A stretch of DNA of 43,613 nt from Bifidobacteriaceae bacterium (GTDB taxonomy: Bacteria; Actinomycetota; Actinomycetes; Actinomycetales; Bifidobacteriaceae), in assembly GCA_022650895.1 (NCBI GenBank), contig JALCQC010000020.1, positions 1-43,613 of the forward strand, given 5' to 3'. Made by a program: the position numbers and the translations under genes. Below, in pieces: positions 34,074 to 43,195 of this stretch (positions within the stretch are counted from its first letter, which is position 1; every line of letters begins with the position of its first letter). The notes beneath the pieces were generated by a model. The model did no database searches. It saw only the letters and a program-made list of their open reading frames with translations, and was not told the origin of the DNA.

Positions 34074-34620
34074 TCATTCTCCTTCCAATAAGTGAGCGCG
34101 TGAACGCTCACAAATCGGCTCCAAGAGCTCCGCCTATGCATCCAGAAAATTAAATGTCCCAGCGGAATCGCTCAGTTAGAAACGCATCATTACGTTTCAT
34201 TCACAAGGTTATTGATTGCGCGAAGCCAGCACAATTACAACAATTCCGAACAGCAAACGTGTTCATTCTCGAATTAAAAAACGAAAGAAATTCAGCGGAT
34301 TCCCGAATCTAAACACGAAGCAATCGTTTGCAAAATTATACTATCTTCCCAAATGCGTTCTTGTTTTGACCACCGAGAAGAACACTGGGATTCCAACGTT
34401 TCAACGAATTAAATACCCTTTATAACAATTCCATAAAGCAGTGATAACGATTTAATAAATTTCTTCAATTGTTGAAACGTTGCTATCTCAGCCGACAAAC
34501 AAATAAGCCCATCCTTTGCCCTAGAGATCCCTCTTCAGGCTCCCTTTGTGGCGTCTACTTCCTCCCTATGATGAATATTGTTCCGTCACTGTCGTCGGGC
34601 TCAAAACACGGAGGATTACG
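34074..34620. promoter_or_regulatory. AT-rich divergent control region with repeated GAAACG half-sites
   Basis: This 547-base gap between the Tat-GH127 gene and tatA has no convincing gene and is clearly AT-richer than its surroundings. It holds an 11-base inverted repeat, CAACGTTTCAA (34394-34404) and TTGAAACGTTG (34472-34482), and a tighter one, GAAACG (34179-34184) with CGTTTC (34193-34198). GAAACGTT with central CG resembles LacI-family half-sites. Possible promoters: TTTGTG-16-TATGAT (34545-34572) toward tatA and a TATAAT box on the minus strand near 34335-34340 toward the GH127 gene, the latter with a poor -35. Confidence 0.5.
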
Positions 34621-34899
34621 ATGCCAAACATTCGTCCCACTGAGTTGATCATCATTCTCGTCATCATCGTGCTGCTTTTTGGCGCCAAAAAACTGCCGGA
34701 ACTTGCAAAGAGCGTCGGCCAATCGCTCAAGATCTTTAAGAACGAGACAAAGGACGAGACCGTCTCTCCCCAAACGGCACCTCCTCAAATGGACGCGGAA
34801 AGCCATGCCGACGCTTCCACCGCCACCGCAGCAGTCCCTGCTCCAGCCGAAAATACGTTCGCACCCGCTCTGCCAAAGACCGAGGGAAAAAATAATTAA
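34621..34899 (+). CDS. tatA: Sec-independent translocase protein TatA
   Basis: A 92-residue TatA: N-terminal helix (PTELIIILVIIVLLF), the Phe20-Gly21 hinge, and the amphipathic helix AKKLPELAKSVGQSLKIFK, then a polar Pro/Ala-rich tail. TatA forms the pore-making oligomers for folded proteins. The ATG at 34621 has GGAGG six bases upstream, ruling out the longer reading. Start of a two-gene unit with tatC 66 bases later, divergent from the Tat substrate operon. Confidence 0.95.
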   Translation: MPNIRPTELIIILVIIVLLFGAKKLPELAKSVGQSLKIFKNETKDETVSPQTAPPQMDAESHADASTATAAVPAPAENTFAPALPKTEGKNN

Positions 34900-34965
34900 T
34901 TGAGCATGCGATGGCATGAGTCATAAGACTCTTCCACCGCACACCACTCGGTCATAGGGGTACTC

Positions 34966-35946
34966 ATGACGTGTAGTGACAACTTCGTACCGCGCGCACC
35001 CAGCCTTGCGCCCAATAATTCAACGGCACTCGATCTGGAAGACCTGCTTTCCCGCGATCCCTGCTCAGAGGAGGAGTCCGGAGACAATCGAGAGGTCCAA
35101 AAACAGCTCAACACCAGCAAGAAGAAATCCGGGACCATGAGCATCGCCGCTCACCTCGCGGAGTTCAGAAAACGTCTTGTGCTGTCCGTGGCCGGGATTG
35201 CCGTCGCCACCGTGGGCGGATGGGTTTTTAGCGAAAAGATCTTTCAGATTCTGCAGGAGCCCTTTGTCGAATCCTCGCAATCACAGACAAACCTCATGAG
35301 CATCACCTTCTCGGGGGTCGCCTCTGCCTTCGATGTTCGTCTCCAAATTGGAATCTTCATCGGCGTCGTGGTGTCATGCCCGTGGTGGGCTTACCAAATA
35401 TGGGCCTTCATCAACCCGGGCCTCTCCAGGAAAGAACGAAGAAACGCCATACTGTTCATCTGCTCCTCGGTACCACTTTTCCTGTTCGGAGCATGGATCG
35501 CATGGACGTTCCTCCCCCAGGCCATCGCCATTCTGACGGGATTCGCACCTGAGCACACGTCGGTCCTGCTCAGTGCGGATACCTATTTCACATTCATTCT
35601 GAGAATGACCGTTGCCTTTGGTCTGGCTTTCCTCTTACCCGTGGTCATGGTCGCACTCACCACACTAGGGGTGGTGTCATCGAAGACATGGCTCAAACAG
35701 TGGAGAGTGGCGATTCTCCTCGCCTTCATTTTTGCGGCAGTTGCCACCCCGACCGGAGACATCGGCACGCTTTGTGCGCTCGCCGTTCCGATTTGCGTGG
35801 TTTATTTCGGTGCCATCGCCATTTGCGCAGGATATGAGAAATACCAGATTCTGAAAATCGAGGCAGATGGAAAGCCACTCCATTACTTGCGTATCCTCAT
35901 CATGAAAAAATTCTCTCGGAAGGTGTCTCGGAAGAACAGGGAGTAA
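34966..35946 (+). CDS. tatC: Sec-independent translocase protein TatC
   Basis: A 326-residue TatC with six helices. Conserved sites: HLAEFRKRL (63-71) at the cytosolic N-terminus, and FINPGLSRKERR with Phe148 and Glu157, spaced nine apart exactly like Phe94 and Glu103 of E. coli that bind the twin-arginine motif; ATPTGDI stands for the TPPD region. Two oddities: a 57-residue acidic N-terminal extension before the usual start (an in-frame ATG at 35137 would remove it, but GGGG near 34966 supports the longer form), and Leu223 where the FGxxFExP pattern places E. coli Glu170. It recognises Tat signals; the GH127 at 31704-34073 is the only visible client. Confidence 0.94.
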   Translation: MTCSDNFVPRAPSLAPNNSTALDLEDLLSRDPCSEEESGDNREVQKQLNTSKKKSGTMSIAAHLAEFRKRLVLSVAGIAVATVGGWVFSEKIFQILQEPFVESSQSQTNLMSITFSGVASAFDVRLQIGIFIGVVVSCPWWAYQIWAFINPGLSRKERRNAILFICSSVPLFLFGAWIAWTFLPQAIAILTGFAPEHTSVLLSADTYFTFILRMTVAFGLAFLLPVVMVALTTLGVVSSKTWLKQWRVAILLAFIFAAVATPTGDIGTLCALAVPICVVYFGAIAICAGYEKYQILKIEADGKPLHYLRILIMKKFSRKVSRKNRE

Positions 35947-35966
35947 GACCGTTCGCGCATCTTCAT

Positions 35967-36004
35967 TTCAGATGACTGCCGCTTCTTCAGATGGCTACTG
36001 CTTC
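35967..36004. repeat. 19-base tandem duplication between tatC and hspR
   Basis: TTCAGATGACTGCCGCTTC and TTCAGATGGCTACTGCTTC stand head to tail (16 of 19 identical). The second copy runs into the hspR stop codon. It lies between convergent gene ends and could come from slippage at a junction. Confidence 0.75.
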
Positions 36005-36521
36005 AGTCGACGTCCCTGCCCGCAGCCGGGCTCGCAGTGATCTGCAGAGTCTCATAGAGCCCTGAGCGCCAGCCGCTCTTATCGCGGGTCTGGAACTCCA
36101 CCATCTGACCGTCGCTGCCAGCCGCGAAGACCGACATTCCGCCCGGCCTACTCAGGCGTTTGACCTGTCGGCGCAGTTGCCGGTTCTCCTCCATCAGGGC
36201 AAGAATGCGCGTGATTCCCGCCAGATTGATGGATTCGTCCTGACTCAGATGCTGCGCTTGGGCAAGACGTTGAACGTCACGCAGGGAATAACGGCGGGCA
36301 CCACCGACCGTGCGCCGGGGAACAATCAGCCCCAATCGGTCATATTGGCGTAGCGTCTGCGGGTGCATATCCGCGAGCGCCGCCACCTGTCCCACCGTAA
36401 AAACCGGGGCGTCGGTGCGGAAGCCTGCCTCTTCGGCATCCTCCACATCGATGTGCCCTTCGATCAGCGAGCGAGCACATACCCCGTAAGCACGCCTGAG
36501 CTCTGCCTTCATGGTTGTCAT
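36003..36521 (-). CDS. hspR: HspR, MerR-type heat-shock repressor
   Basis: A 172-residue repressor of the dnaK operon. The MerR helix-turn-helix is at about 40-75 (FTVGQVAALADMHPQTLRQY, RLGLIVPRR), typical of HspR, with a C-terminal helical segment (LMEENRQLRRQVKRL). It binds HAIR sites and, in actinobacteria studied, uses DnaK as co-repressor. GGAAGG lies before the ATG. It is the last gene of dnaK-grpE-dnaJ-hspR, 23 bases after dnaJ, giving negative feedback through the HAIR site at 40551-40571. Confidence 0.95.
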   Translation of the reverse strand: MTTMKAELRRAYGVCARSLIEGHIDVEDAEEAGFRTDAPVFTVGQVAALADMHPQTLRQYDRLGLIVPRRTVGGARRYSLRDVQRLAQAQHLSQDESINLAGITRILALMEENRQLRRQVKRLSRPGGMSVFAAGSDGQMVEFQTRDKSGWRSGLYETLQITASPAAGRDVD

Positions 36522-36544
36522 CTCGCTTCACCTTCCTTCGTTGT

Positions 36545-37579
36545 TTACTCCCCTGCTTGTTCGCGTTCCGAACGCACTGAATCCTCGAAGGACGCTGTGT
36601 GTTCCGCGAATTCCTTGATGGCGCGCTTGGCCGCCGCTCCGAGACGCTTGGGCAGGCGCACCTGAACCTCAAGTAGGAGATCTCCCACAGCCCGGTTGGT
36701 GTGCACGCCTTCTCCGCGTACCCGCAACTTTGTGCCGCTAGACGTTCCCGAAGGAACTTTCACGCGCAGGGTCTTGCCATCGTAATCGCGTGTCTCGATG
36801 GTGGCCCCCAACGCGGCTTCGGACACGGTGACGGGCAGTGTGCCGATCAAATTCACACCGTCCATGGAGAAGCGCGGATCCGGCGCCACGCTGACCTTGA
36901 GATACAGGTCACCGGCCTCACCGCCATTGCGGCCCGGCTTGCCTTTGCCTGCCAGACGGATCTTCTGACCGTCATTCACGCCCGCAGGAATGTGGGCCTT
37001 GAACTGGTGGGAACCCATCTTGAGCGAAACAGTGGCTCCCTTGACCGCCTGCCGGAAGCTGAGCGTCACCGAGGAGTGACGGTCCTCGCCCTTCTCGGGA
37101 ACGGCCTGCTGTGCATAGCCCTGGCCGCCCGCAGCGGAACCCGGCATGCCGCCGCCGAACATGGAACCGAACATCGAGCCCAGATCCGGGCCGGCACCAC
37201 CCGAACCGCCAGTCGTGGTGAAACGGATGTTGCCGCCGCCCGGCATGGAGCCACCCGCTCCACCGAACATGGAACCGAACATGTCGGAGAAACCGGAGGC
37301 ATCGAAACCGCCCGCGCCCGAACCGCCGGCGAAGCGTGCGCCGCCTGCGCCAAAGGAGCGGATCGCGTCATATTTCTGCCGTGATTCCTTGTTGTTCAGC
37401 ACATCGTAGGCTTCGGAGACGTCCTTGAACTTCTCCTCCGCCTCCTTCGTCTTGTTGAGATCAGGATGGTACTTGCGCGCCAGCTTGCGGTACGCCTTGG
37501 TGATGTCGGCTTCGGAAGCGTCCTTGGAGACACCGAGGACCTTATAGAAGTCCTTATTCAGCCATTCATTCTCTGCCAT
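36545..37579 (-). CDS. dnaJ: DnaJ-type co-chaperone without zinc finger
   Basis: A 344-residue J-protein. The J-domain is at about 9-74 with the HPD triad (KYHPDLNK), followed by a long Gly/Phe-Met-rich region (75-160) and the two beta-barrel substrate domains ([12 protein letters not shown] onward). No CxxCxGxG repeats are present, so it is class B (CbpA-like) although it occupies the dnaJ place in the operon. AGGAG precedes the ATG by seven bases. It stimulates DnaK ATPase. Separated from grpE by 180 GC-rich, hairpin-prone bases. Confidence 0.94.
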   Translation of the reverse strand: MAENEWLNKDFYKVLGVSKDASEADITKAYRKLARKYHPDLNKTKEAEEKFKDVSEAYDVLNNKESRQKYDAIRSFGAGGARFAGGSGAGGFDASGFSDMFGSMFGGAGGSMPGGGNIRFTTTGGSGGAGPDLGSMFGSMFGGGMPGSAAGGQGYAQQAVPEKGEDRHSSVTLSFRQAVKGATVSLKMGSHQFKAHIPAGVNDGQKIRLAGKGKPGRNGGEAGDLYLKVSVAPDPRFSMDGVNLIGTLPVTVSEAALGATIETRDYDGKTLRVKVPSGTSSGTKLRVRGEGVHTNRAVGDLLLEVQVRLPKRLGAAAKRAIKEFAEHTASFEDSVRSEREQAGE

Positions 37580-37759
37580 TCATGTCTCCTTTCATATCCT
37601 CGAACGCATAGTTTCCGGACCTTCGGGCCATCGGACGGCCGGTGCCGCCAGCTTGTGTACCACAGGCTTGTGCCAGCGTGCAAAGTGCACCAGTCCGTCT
37701 GATTCCGGCCCTTGTTCCACCAGTCCAGTTCTCTTGCTGTGACCGGTTTTCATTGTGTT

Positions 37760-38542
37760 TCAGTCGCTACTTCCATCGCTGGGAGAGGTGACCACGACCC
37801 GTGCAGCACGCACCACACGGTCGCCCACCTTGTAGCCCGCCTCCACCACGGTGTCGACGGATTCGGAGGTTGCCGTGGGATCCGGCTTGTGCAGGATCGC
37901 CTCGTGCTTGGTCGGGTCGAACTCCTCGCCCTTCTCGCCGAACTTCTCCACGCCGAACTTTCCGAAGGCGCGGTCGAGTTTGGTGGCGACGGCCGTGAGA
38001 TCATCGCTCATCTCGCCGTGGGTCTTGATTCTGTCGAGGTCGTCCAGAGCCGGCAGCAGAGCGGTCAGAACTTCAATGATTCCGTTTTGGCGGAAACGTT
38101 CCTGCTCCTTCTGCGAGCGGTTGCGGAAGTTCACGAACTCCGCGCGCTCACGCTGCAGCGCCTCCAAATAATCGGCGGCTTCCTTCTTTGCCTTGCCTAG
38201 AGGAGTCAGTTCGTCACCATCCTTTTCGTTGTCGGCAGTGTCGTCTGTGCTCTTCTTGCTTGCAGAATCGGAAGTTTCAGCATCGGCAGCCGAATCGGCG
38301 GAAGCACTGTCGGCCGAAGCCGAAGAATCAGCGCCTCCGGTGTCCGGAGTGGAACCAGAACCGGCGCCGTCCGAGGAACCCGTGCCAGCCGTCTGTGCGG
38401 CGGCACCGGCGGTACCCTCGGAACCGGCACCGGCACCGGAGCCAGCACCAGTAGAACCAGTGCCGGCATCCGGATTCGTGCCCTTCAGCTTCTCAACGTC
38501 ATCCATGCCCGCAAGGTAATCGTCCTTGTTGAAGTCAGACAT
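37760..38542 (-). CDS. grpE: GrpE nucleotide exchange factor with long low-complexity N-terminus
   Basis: About 260 residues. The GrpE core covers the C-terminal half: a long coiled-coil helix (LEALQRERAEFVNFRNRSQK) and the beta-wing (GYKVGDRVVRAARVVV). It is preceded by roughly 110 residues of Gly/Ser/Ala/Asp-rich sequence, longer than in most GrpE proteins. The ATG at 38542 (MSDFNKDDY) is preferred; a GTG at 38551 overlapping the dnaK stop as GTGA is possible. It releases ADP from DnaK. Second gene of the operon. Confidence 0.94.
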   Translation of the reverse strand: MSDFNKDDYLAGMDDVEKLKGTNPDAGTGSTGAGSGAGAGSEGTAGAAAQTAGTGSSDGAGSGSTPDTGGADSSASADSASADSAADAETSDSASKKSTDDTADNEKDGDELTPLGKAKKEAADYLEALQRERAEFVNFRNRSQKEQERFRQNGIIEVLTALLPALDDLDRIKTHGEMSDDLTAVATKLDRAFGKFGVEKFGEKGEEFDPTKHEAILHKPDPTATSESVDTVVEAGYKVGDRVVRAARVVVTSPSDGSSD

Positions 38543-38547
38543 GAGTA

Positions 38548-40458
<1,911 letters not shown>

Positions 40459-40550
40459 ATGGACTCCTTCTTTCGTTACTACTGTGTTCTACGTTCTTCG
40501 TTATGCAGCGCTCTGCGGGTTCCGAAGGCCGATCTCTCAGCGCCCCAAAA

Positions 40551-40571
40551 CTTGAGCCTATATAACTCAAC
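40551..40571. promoter_or_regulatory. HAIR operator (HspR binding site) of the dnaK operon
   Basis: CTTGAGC-N7-ACTCAAC matches the known HAIR consensus CTTGAGT-N7-ACTCAAG at 12 of 14 arm positions. The centre, CTATATA, gives a -10-like TATATA on the minus strand, so bound HspR would cover the promoter. Confidence 0.88.
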
Positions 40572-41153
40572 TTCTACAGTGTAGCGTTTATTCCCGGAGT
40601 CCGGAAAGATTTTTAATAAGGGCACCCCATCAGCCATGCCAACAAGATCCGCAATGCGTGACCAAGGTGGCTGAAAGCCAGAGACAGTTCATGGATCATC
40701 CGTCTCAGAAATTCTGAATTCGAAGAGGGTTCGATAAGGATATGGATGCTGACTCGCGAATTCCGCAAAAGGAAGTTCAACACAGCACAGAGAAAATACA
40801 ACGCTAGCAACACAGTCGGAAGTGAATTTCCTGCAGTTCCTAATAACTGTCCAATAAGAGAATTTTGTGTACACGGTAACATGTCCCGAATATTACGCGC
40901 ACCCCGTATTTCTGCTCAAGGTTAAAAAAGAAATTGATCGAAAAATTGCCCCTGCATACAGTCGATACCAGCTGCAGCTCAGATGGTCTGAAAATTATAA
41001 AAGCCCCGCTTCCGCGGGGATGATTCCTTCTAAAGATCCCAACAAAAAATGCTCTTGGGAACACCTCCCACAATTGGGAGAACACAATAAATATTACAAT
41101 AAATGAACACTTATCGTCATAAGCGCGTGTGCAATGAGCGCTAGCGCCATACC
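40572..41153. other. Gene-poor AT-rich gap between dnaK and the acetyltransferase gene
   Basis: About 580 bases with no frame I can support; the minus-strand frame at 40613-40882 has no recognisable domain and no ribosome site. Visible items: the terminator at 41004-41019, a small hairpin CTCCCA-CAAT-TGGGAG (41065-41080) and the palindrome GCGCTAGCGC (41138-41147). It may be a decayed gene or insertion remnant. Confidence 0.5.
41004..41019 (-). terminator. GC hairpin with T-run, downstream of the GNAT gene
   Basis: CCCCGC-TTCC-GCGGGG, followed on the minus strand by TTTTATAATTTT. It lies 135 bases after the acetyltransferase stop and fits a Rho-independent terminator for it. Confidence 0.8.
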
Positions 41154-41735
41154 TCATTCCTGATGTGAGAGCAGGCGAATCACGATGGTGTGATGCTCGT
41201 CAATGAGTGGATAGTAAGCATTCTCATAGCGACAGACAATGCGAAACCCACACTTCTGCATGACGGCCGCTGACGCCGCATTATCGTCGTAATGAACTCC
41301 CCAAAGGTGCGCGATGCGAAGATCCAAGAACGCATGTGAGATGAGCGCCTTCAGCGCCTCGGTTGCCAAGCCCTTCCCCCAGAACGGACGTCCGACCCAG
41401 TAACCAACTTCCTTAGCACTGGTCAGCAACGGCGAATACTGCTCGCTGATGCCAGGATCTCCGGTTATCGCGCTGGTGACATGGCCGTCGATGGGCTTCA
41501 AAGAAATGCTACCTATCGGTTCATCGACGCCCTTCAGCGTTATTGCGTAACTCTCATCGGCACTCAGTATATTTTTGATGTCCCGTGCGCTGCCCGCAAC
41601 GCTGGTATGGGGAGGCCACCCTGCCAACGGCCCGATGCCGGGATCGCTCGCATACTTGAAGAGGACCCTCGCCTCTCGCTCGTTGTCGGTTCGCCACGGT
41701 CTTAATATGAGTCGATCCGTTTCTAGCGATTCCAT
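41154..41735 (-). CDS. GNAT acetyltransferase, RimJ/RimL type
   Basis: About 193 residues. It starts ESLETDRLILRPW, the usual RimJ/RimL opening, and has the acetyl-CoA site region EVGYWVGRPFWGKGLATEAL and the late motif NAASAAVMQKCGFR. Such enzymes acetylate protein N-termini or small amines. The ATG at 41735 has GGAGAGG six bases upstream; longer readings are not supported. Divergent from the membrane-protein gene at 41943. Confidence 0.9.
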   Translation of the reverse strand: MESLETDRLILRPWRTDNEREARVLFKYASDPGIGPLAGWPPHTSVAGSARDIKNILSADESYAITLKGVDEPIGSISLKPIDGHVTSAITGDPGISEQYSPLLTSAKEVGYWVGRPFWGKGLATEALKALISHAFLDLRIAHLWGVHYDDNAASAAVMQKCGFRIVCRYENAYYPLIDEHHTIVIRLLSHQE

Positions 41736-41942
41736 CTTCAGCCCTCTCCACCTCATCATTGCCATTGCGGCAAGAATAGGCATCACACAAGTCGTGACAC
41801 AATTCAGAATGAGTGTGTACTGCTGTTATAAACACAACAGTGACGCCACATCAGCAGCACCCTTTAAATCGCTAACCATATGCTCGCTGCTTCGGTGCAC
41901 GTAGGATTGAGCCAACCTGTAGGACGACGTAACGGAGCAGTC

Positions 41943-42455
41943 ATGGAAGACGAGACGACACGAACCGACATCAACGACCAGACATTCGTGGATGGTCAGA
42001 TCCCCGAAGACGCTCAGTCTCCCGACAGTGATTACATTCCCAAGAACAACCACATCTCGAGGTTCGAGCACCACAGGCTCAGGATCTTCCTGAGCCTCCT
42101 CCTCGTCTACTGCGCGACATGGATCGGCGCCCACGCACTGCTCCGCTCAGCACAAGATTCCTATTTCGAGGGCGTCCTTGACCACGGAGAGGCGGTTGTA
42201 GCTTCCTACGACCTCCAAAATATCCACAAAGATGTGCTCACTAAGCCTGAGAGAAGCGCAGCTGGAGCTCGCCCACAACAAACTGAGTGGGATCCTCAAG
42301 CCGAGGACAGCTACAGTCCCTTCCTTTGGGATATCATCATCACCTACTTGCATGTCACCTCCGCCGACCAACAGGTACGGAAGGAGACAACAGCTCACCT
42401 CATCTACAACGAAACCCTTCTTATGGATATAGCTAATTACTACGTGAAAGATTAG
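41943..42455 (+). CDS. Unknown single-helix membrane protein, copy 1 of an inverted pair
   Basis: A 170-residue protein of a family I do not recognise. An acidic N-terminal tail (about 1-38) is followed by a basic patch (SRFEHHRLRI) and one membrane helix (FLSLLLVYCATWIGAHALLR, about 49-68), so the tail is likely inside and the C-terminal 100 residues outside. That part has a conserved-looking core, YSPFLWDIIITYLHVTS. ACGGAG lies before the ATG at 41943. A near copy lies inverted at 43196-43613; 107 bases including the helix are identical, and the rest is a mosaic of identical and different blocks. Confidence 0.7.
   Translation: MEDETTRTDINDQTFVDGQIPEDAQSPDSDYIPKNNHISRFEHHRLRIFLSLLLVYCATWIGAHALLRSAQDSYFEGVLDHGEAVVASYDLQNIHKDVLTKPERSAAGARPQQTEWDPQAEDSYSPFLWDIIITYLHVTSADQQVRKETTAHLIYNETLLMDIANYYVKD
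42050..42156 (+). repeat. 107-base segment identical (inverted) to 43507-43613
   Basis: I compared the two stretches base by base and found no difference over 107 bases; the match may extend beyond the window end. It covers the basic patch and membrane helix of the two paralogous proteins and stops sharply where the coding sequences diverge. Confidence 0.9.
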
Positions 42456-42521
42456 GGTTCCGAAACTCTGATAATCTCAGCATGCCAATGGCCTCAGCTC
42501 CTCACTCAACATGATGTCAGC

Positions 42522-42788
42522 TCACAAATCAAGCTCTTTTCGCAGATCATCAATCGTGACCCTCTTGCCACTGTCATTGGCAATTGCCTCTTCGAGCTCA
42601 ATCAAATCGGCGGCGTCTTCAGCGGCCTGCGAATTCTTTAGTTCGAACGGGAACCCACCTACTTCGTTGTATTTGTGGAGGAAGATACCGATAGCCTCCG
42701 ATAGAGTCAACCCTAATCGCTCCGAGATAATCTCAGCACGGCGCTTGGTCGCCGCGTCGATATCGACGCTGAAAAATACATCAGACAT
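42522..42788 (-). CDS. RelB/DinJ-type antitoxin, apparently without toxin
   Basis: An 88-residue protein of the RelB/DinJ family: ribbon-helix-helix start MSDVFFSVDIDAATKRRAEI, then SERLGLTLSEAIGIFLHKY and the GGFPFEL toxin-binding turn. GAAAGGATC lies before the ATG at 42788; an in-frame ATG at 42869, overlapping the stop of the preceding small gene as ATGA, would add 27 residues. Normally a RelE/YafQ toxin gene follows within a few bases, but here only 66 bases remain before the end of the opposite-strand membrane-protein gene, so the toxin is missing. Confidence 0.85.
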   Translation of the reverse strand: MSDVFFSVDIDAATKRRAEIISERLGLTLSEAIGIFLHKYNEVGGFPFELKNSQAAEDAADLIELEEAIANDSGKRVTIDDLRKELDL

Positions 42789-42865
42789 TTCAGTGATCCT
42801 TTCTTCAATTGGTTGCATTTTAAACTGCGTTTTCCGCTCCTTATGCGCGGAGGTAACCGGGTGTT

Positions 42866-43021
42866 TCATGACTTCTGAGACTTGGGATCATGCTCCCAAG
42901 GTCTGCCTTCTGCCCGCTCGAGAATCGAGTTTGGGAACCCGTTTTCCGCCTCATCGGCCATCTTGGCGATGAGTTCTGGCGTTAGCTCGATTCCATCTTC
43001 TGTTACTAGATTCTTAGTCAT
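42866..43021 (-). CDS. Small 51-residue protein, antitoxin-like, upstream of the DinJ gene
   Basis: Reads MTKNLVTEDGIELTPELIAK at the start and continues MADEAENGFPNSILERAEGR and a short polar tail. The pattern of TxELIxxxAxEAExGFP resembles small proteins encoded in actinobacterial toxin-antitoxin operons, but it is too short for firm assignment. Its stop codon overlaps an ATG in frame with the DinJ gene (ATGA), so the two are likely translated together. No clear strong ribosome site; GAGGATAGAAG lies before the ATG. Confidence 0.6.
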   Translation of the reverse strand: MTKNLVTEDGIELTPELIAKMADEAENGFPNSILERAEGRPWEHDPKSQKS

Positions 43022-43195
43022 CTTCTATCCTCGTTTCCCTTCATTCCCACCCTCATGAGAAAAAACTTCTCATAAAACGTTTTGCTCAACTCGCTGCTCC
43101 GGCGCAGCGAGAGCGTAAAAAAGCGTTTTCCGTCGAAAGGTTTTGATCTCTCTTTCGTCTGTTGTCTTGGTTAGCGTTCCAACATTCTAAGATTT
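43022..43195. promoter_or_regulatory. Upstream region of the antitoxin pair with two inverted repeats
   Basis: Contains ATGAGAA-N5-TTCTCAT (43055-43073), a possible antitoxin operator about 35 bases before the start of the small gene, and an 8-base hairpin CTCGCTGC/GCAGCGAG (43090-43111) flanked by A/T runs and by AAAACG and CGTTTT arms. The latter may end transcription from the membrane-protein gene at 43196-43613 or belong to the promoter. Confidence 0.45.

Noticed and set aside
34216-34425. 69-codon plus-strand frame in the Tat control region
   Set aside because: AT-rich, very basic, no ribosome site and overlapping the inverted-repeat sites; unlikely to be a gene.
40613-40882. 89-codon minus-strand frame in the gap upstream of dnaK
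   Set aside because: No ribosome site, no recognised domain, base composition like the surrounding non-coding DNA.
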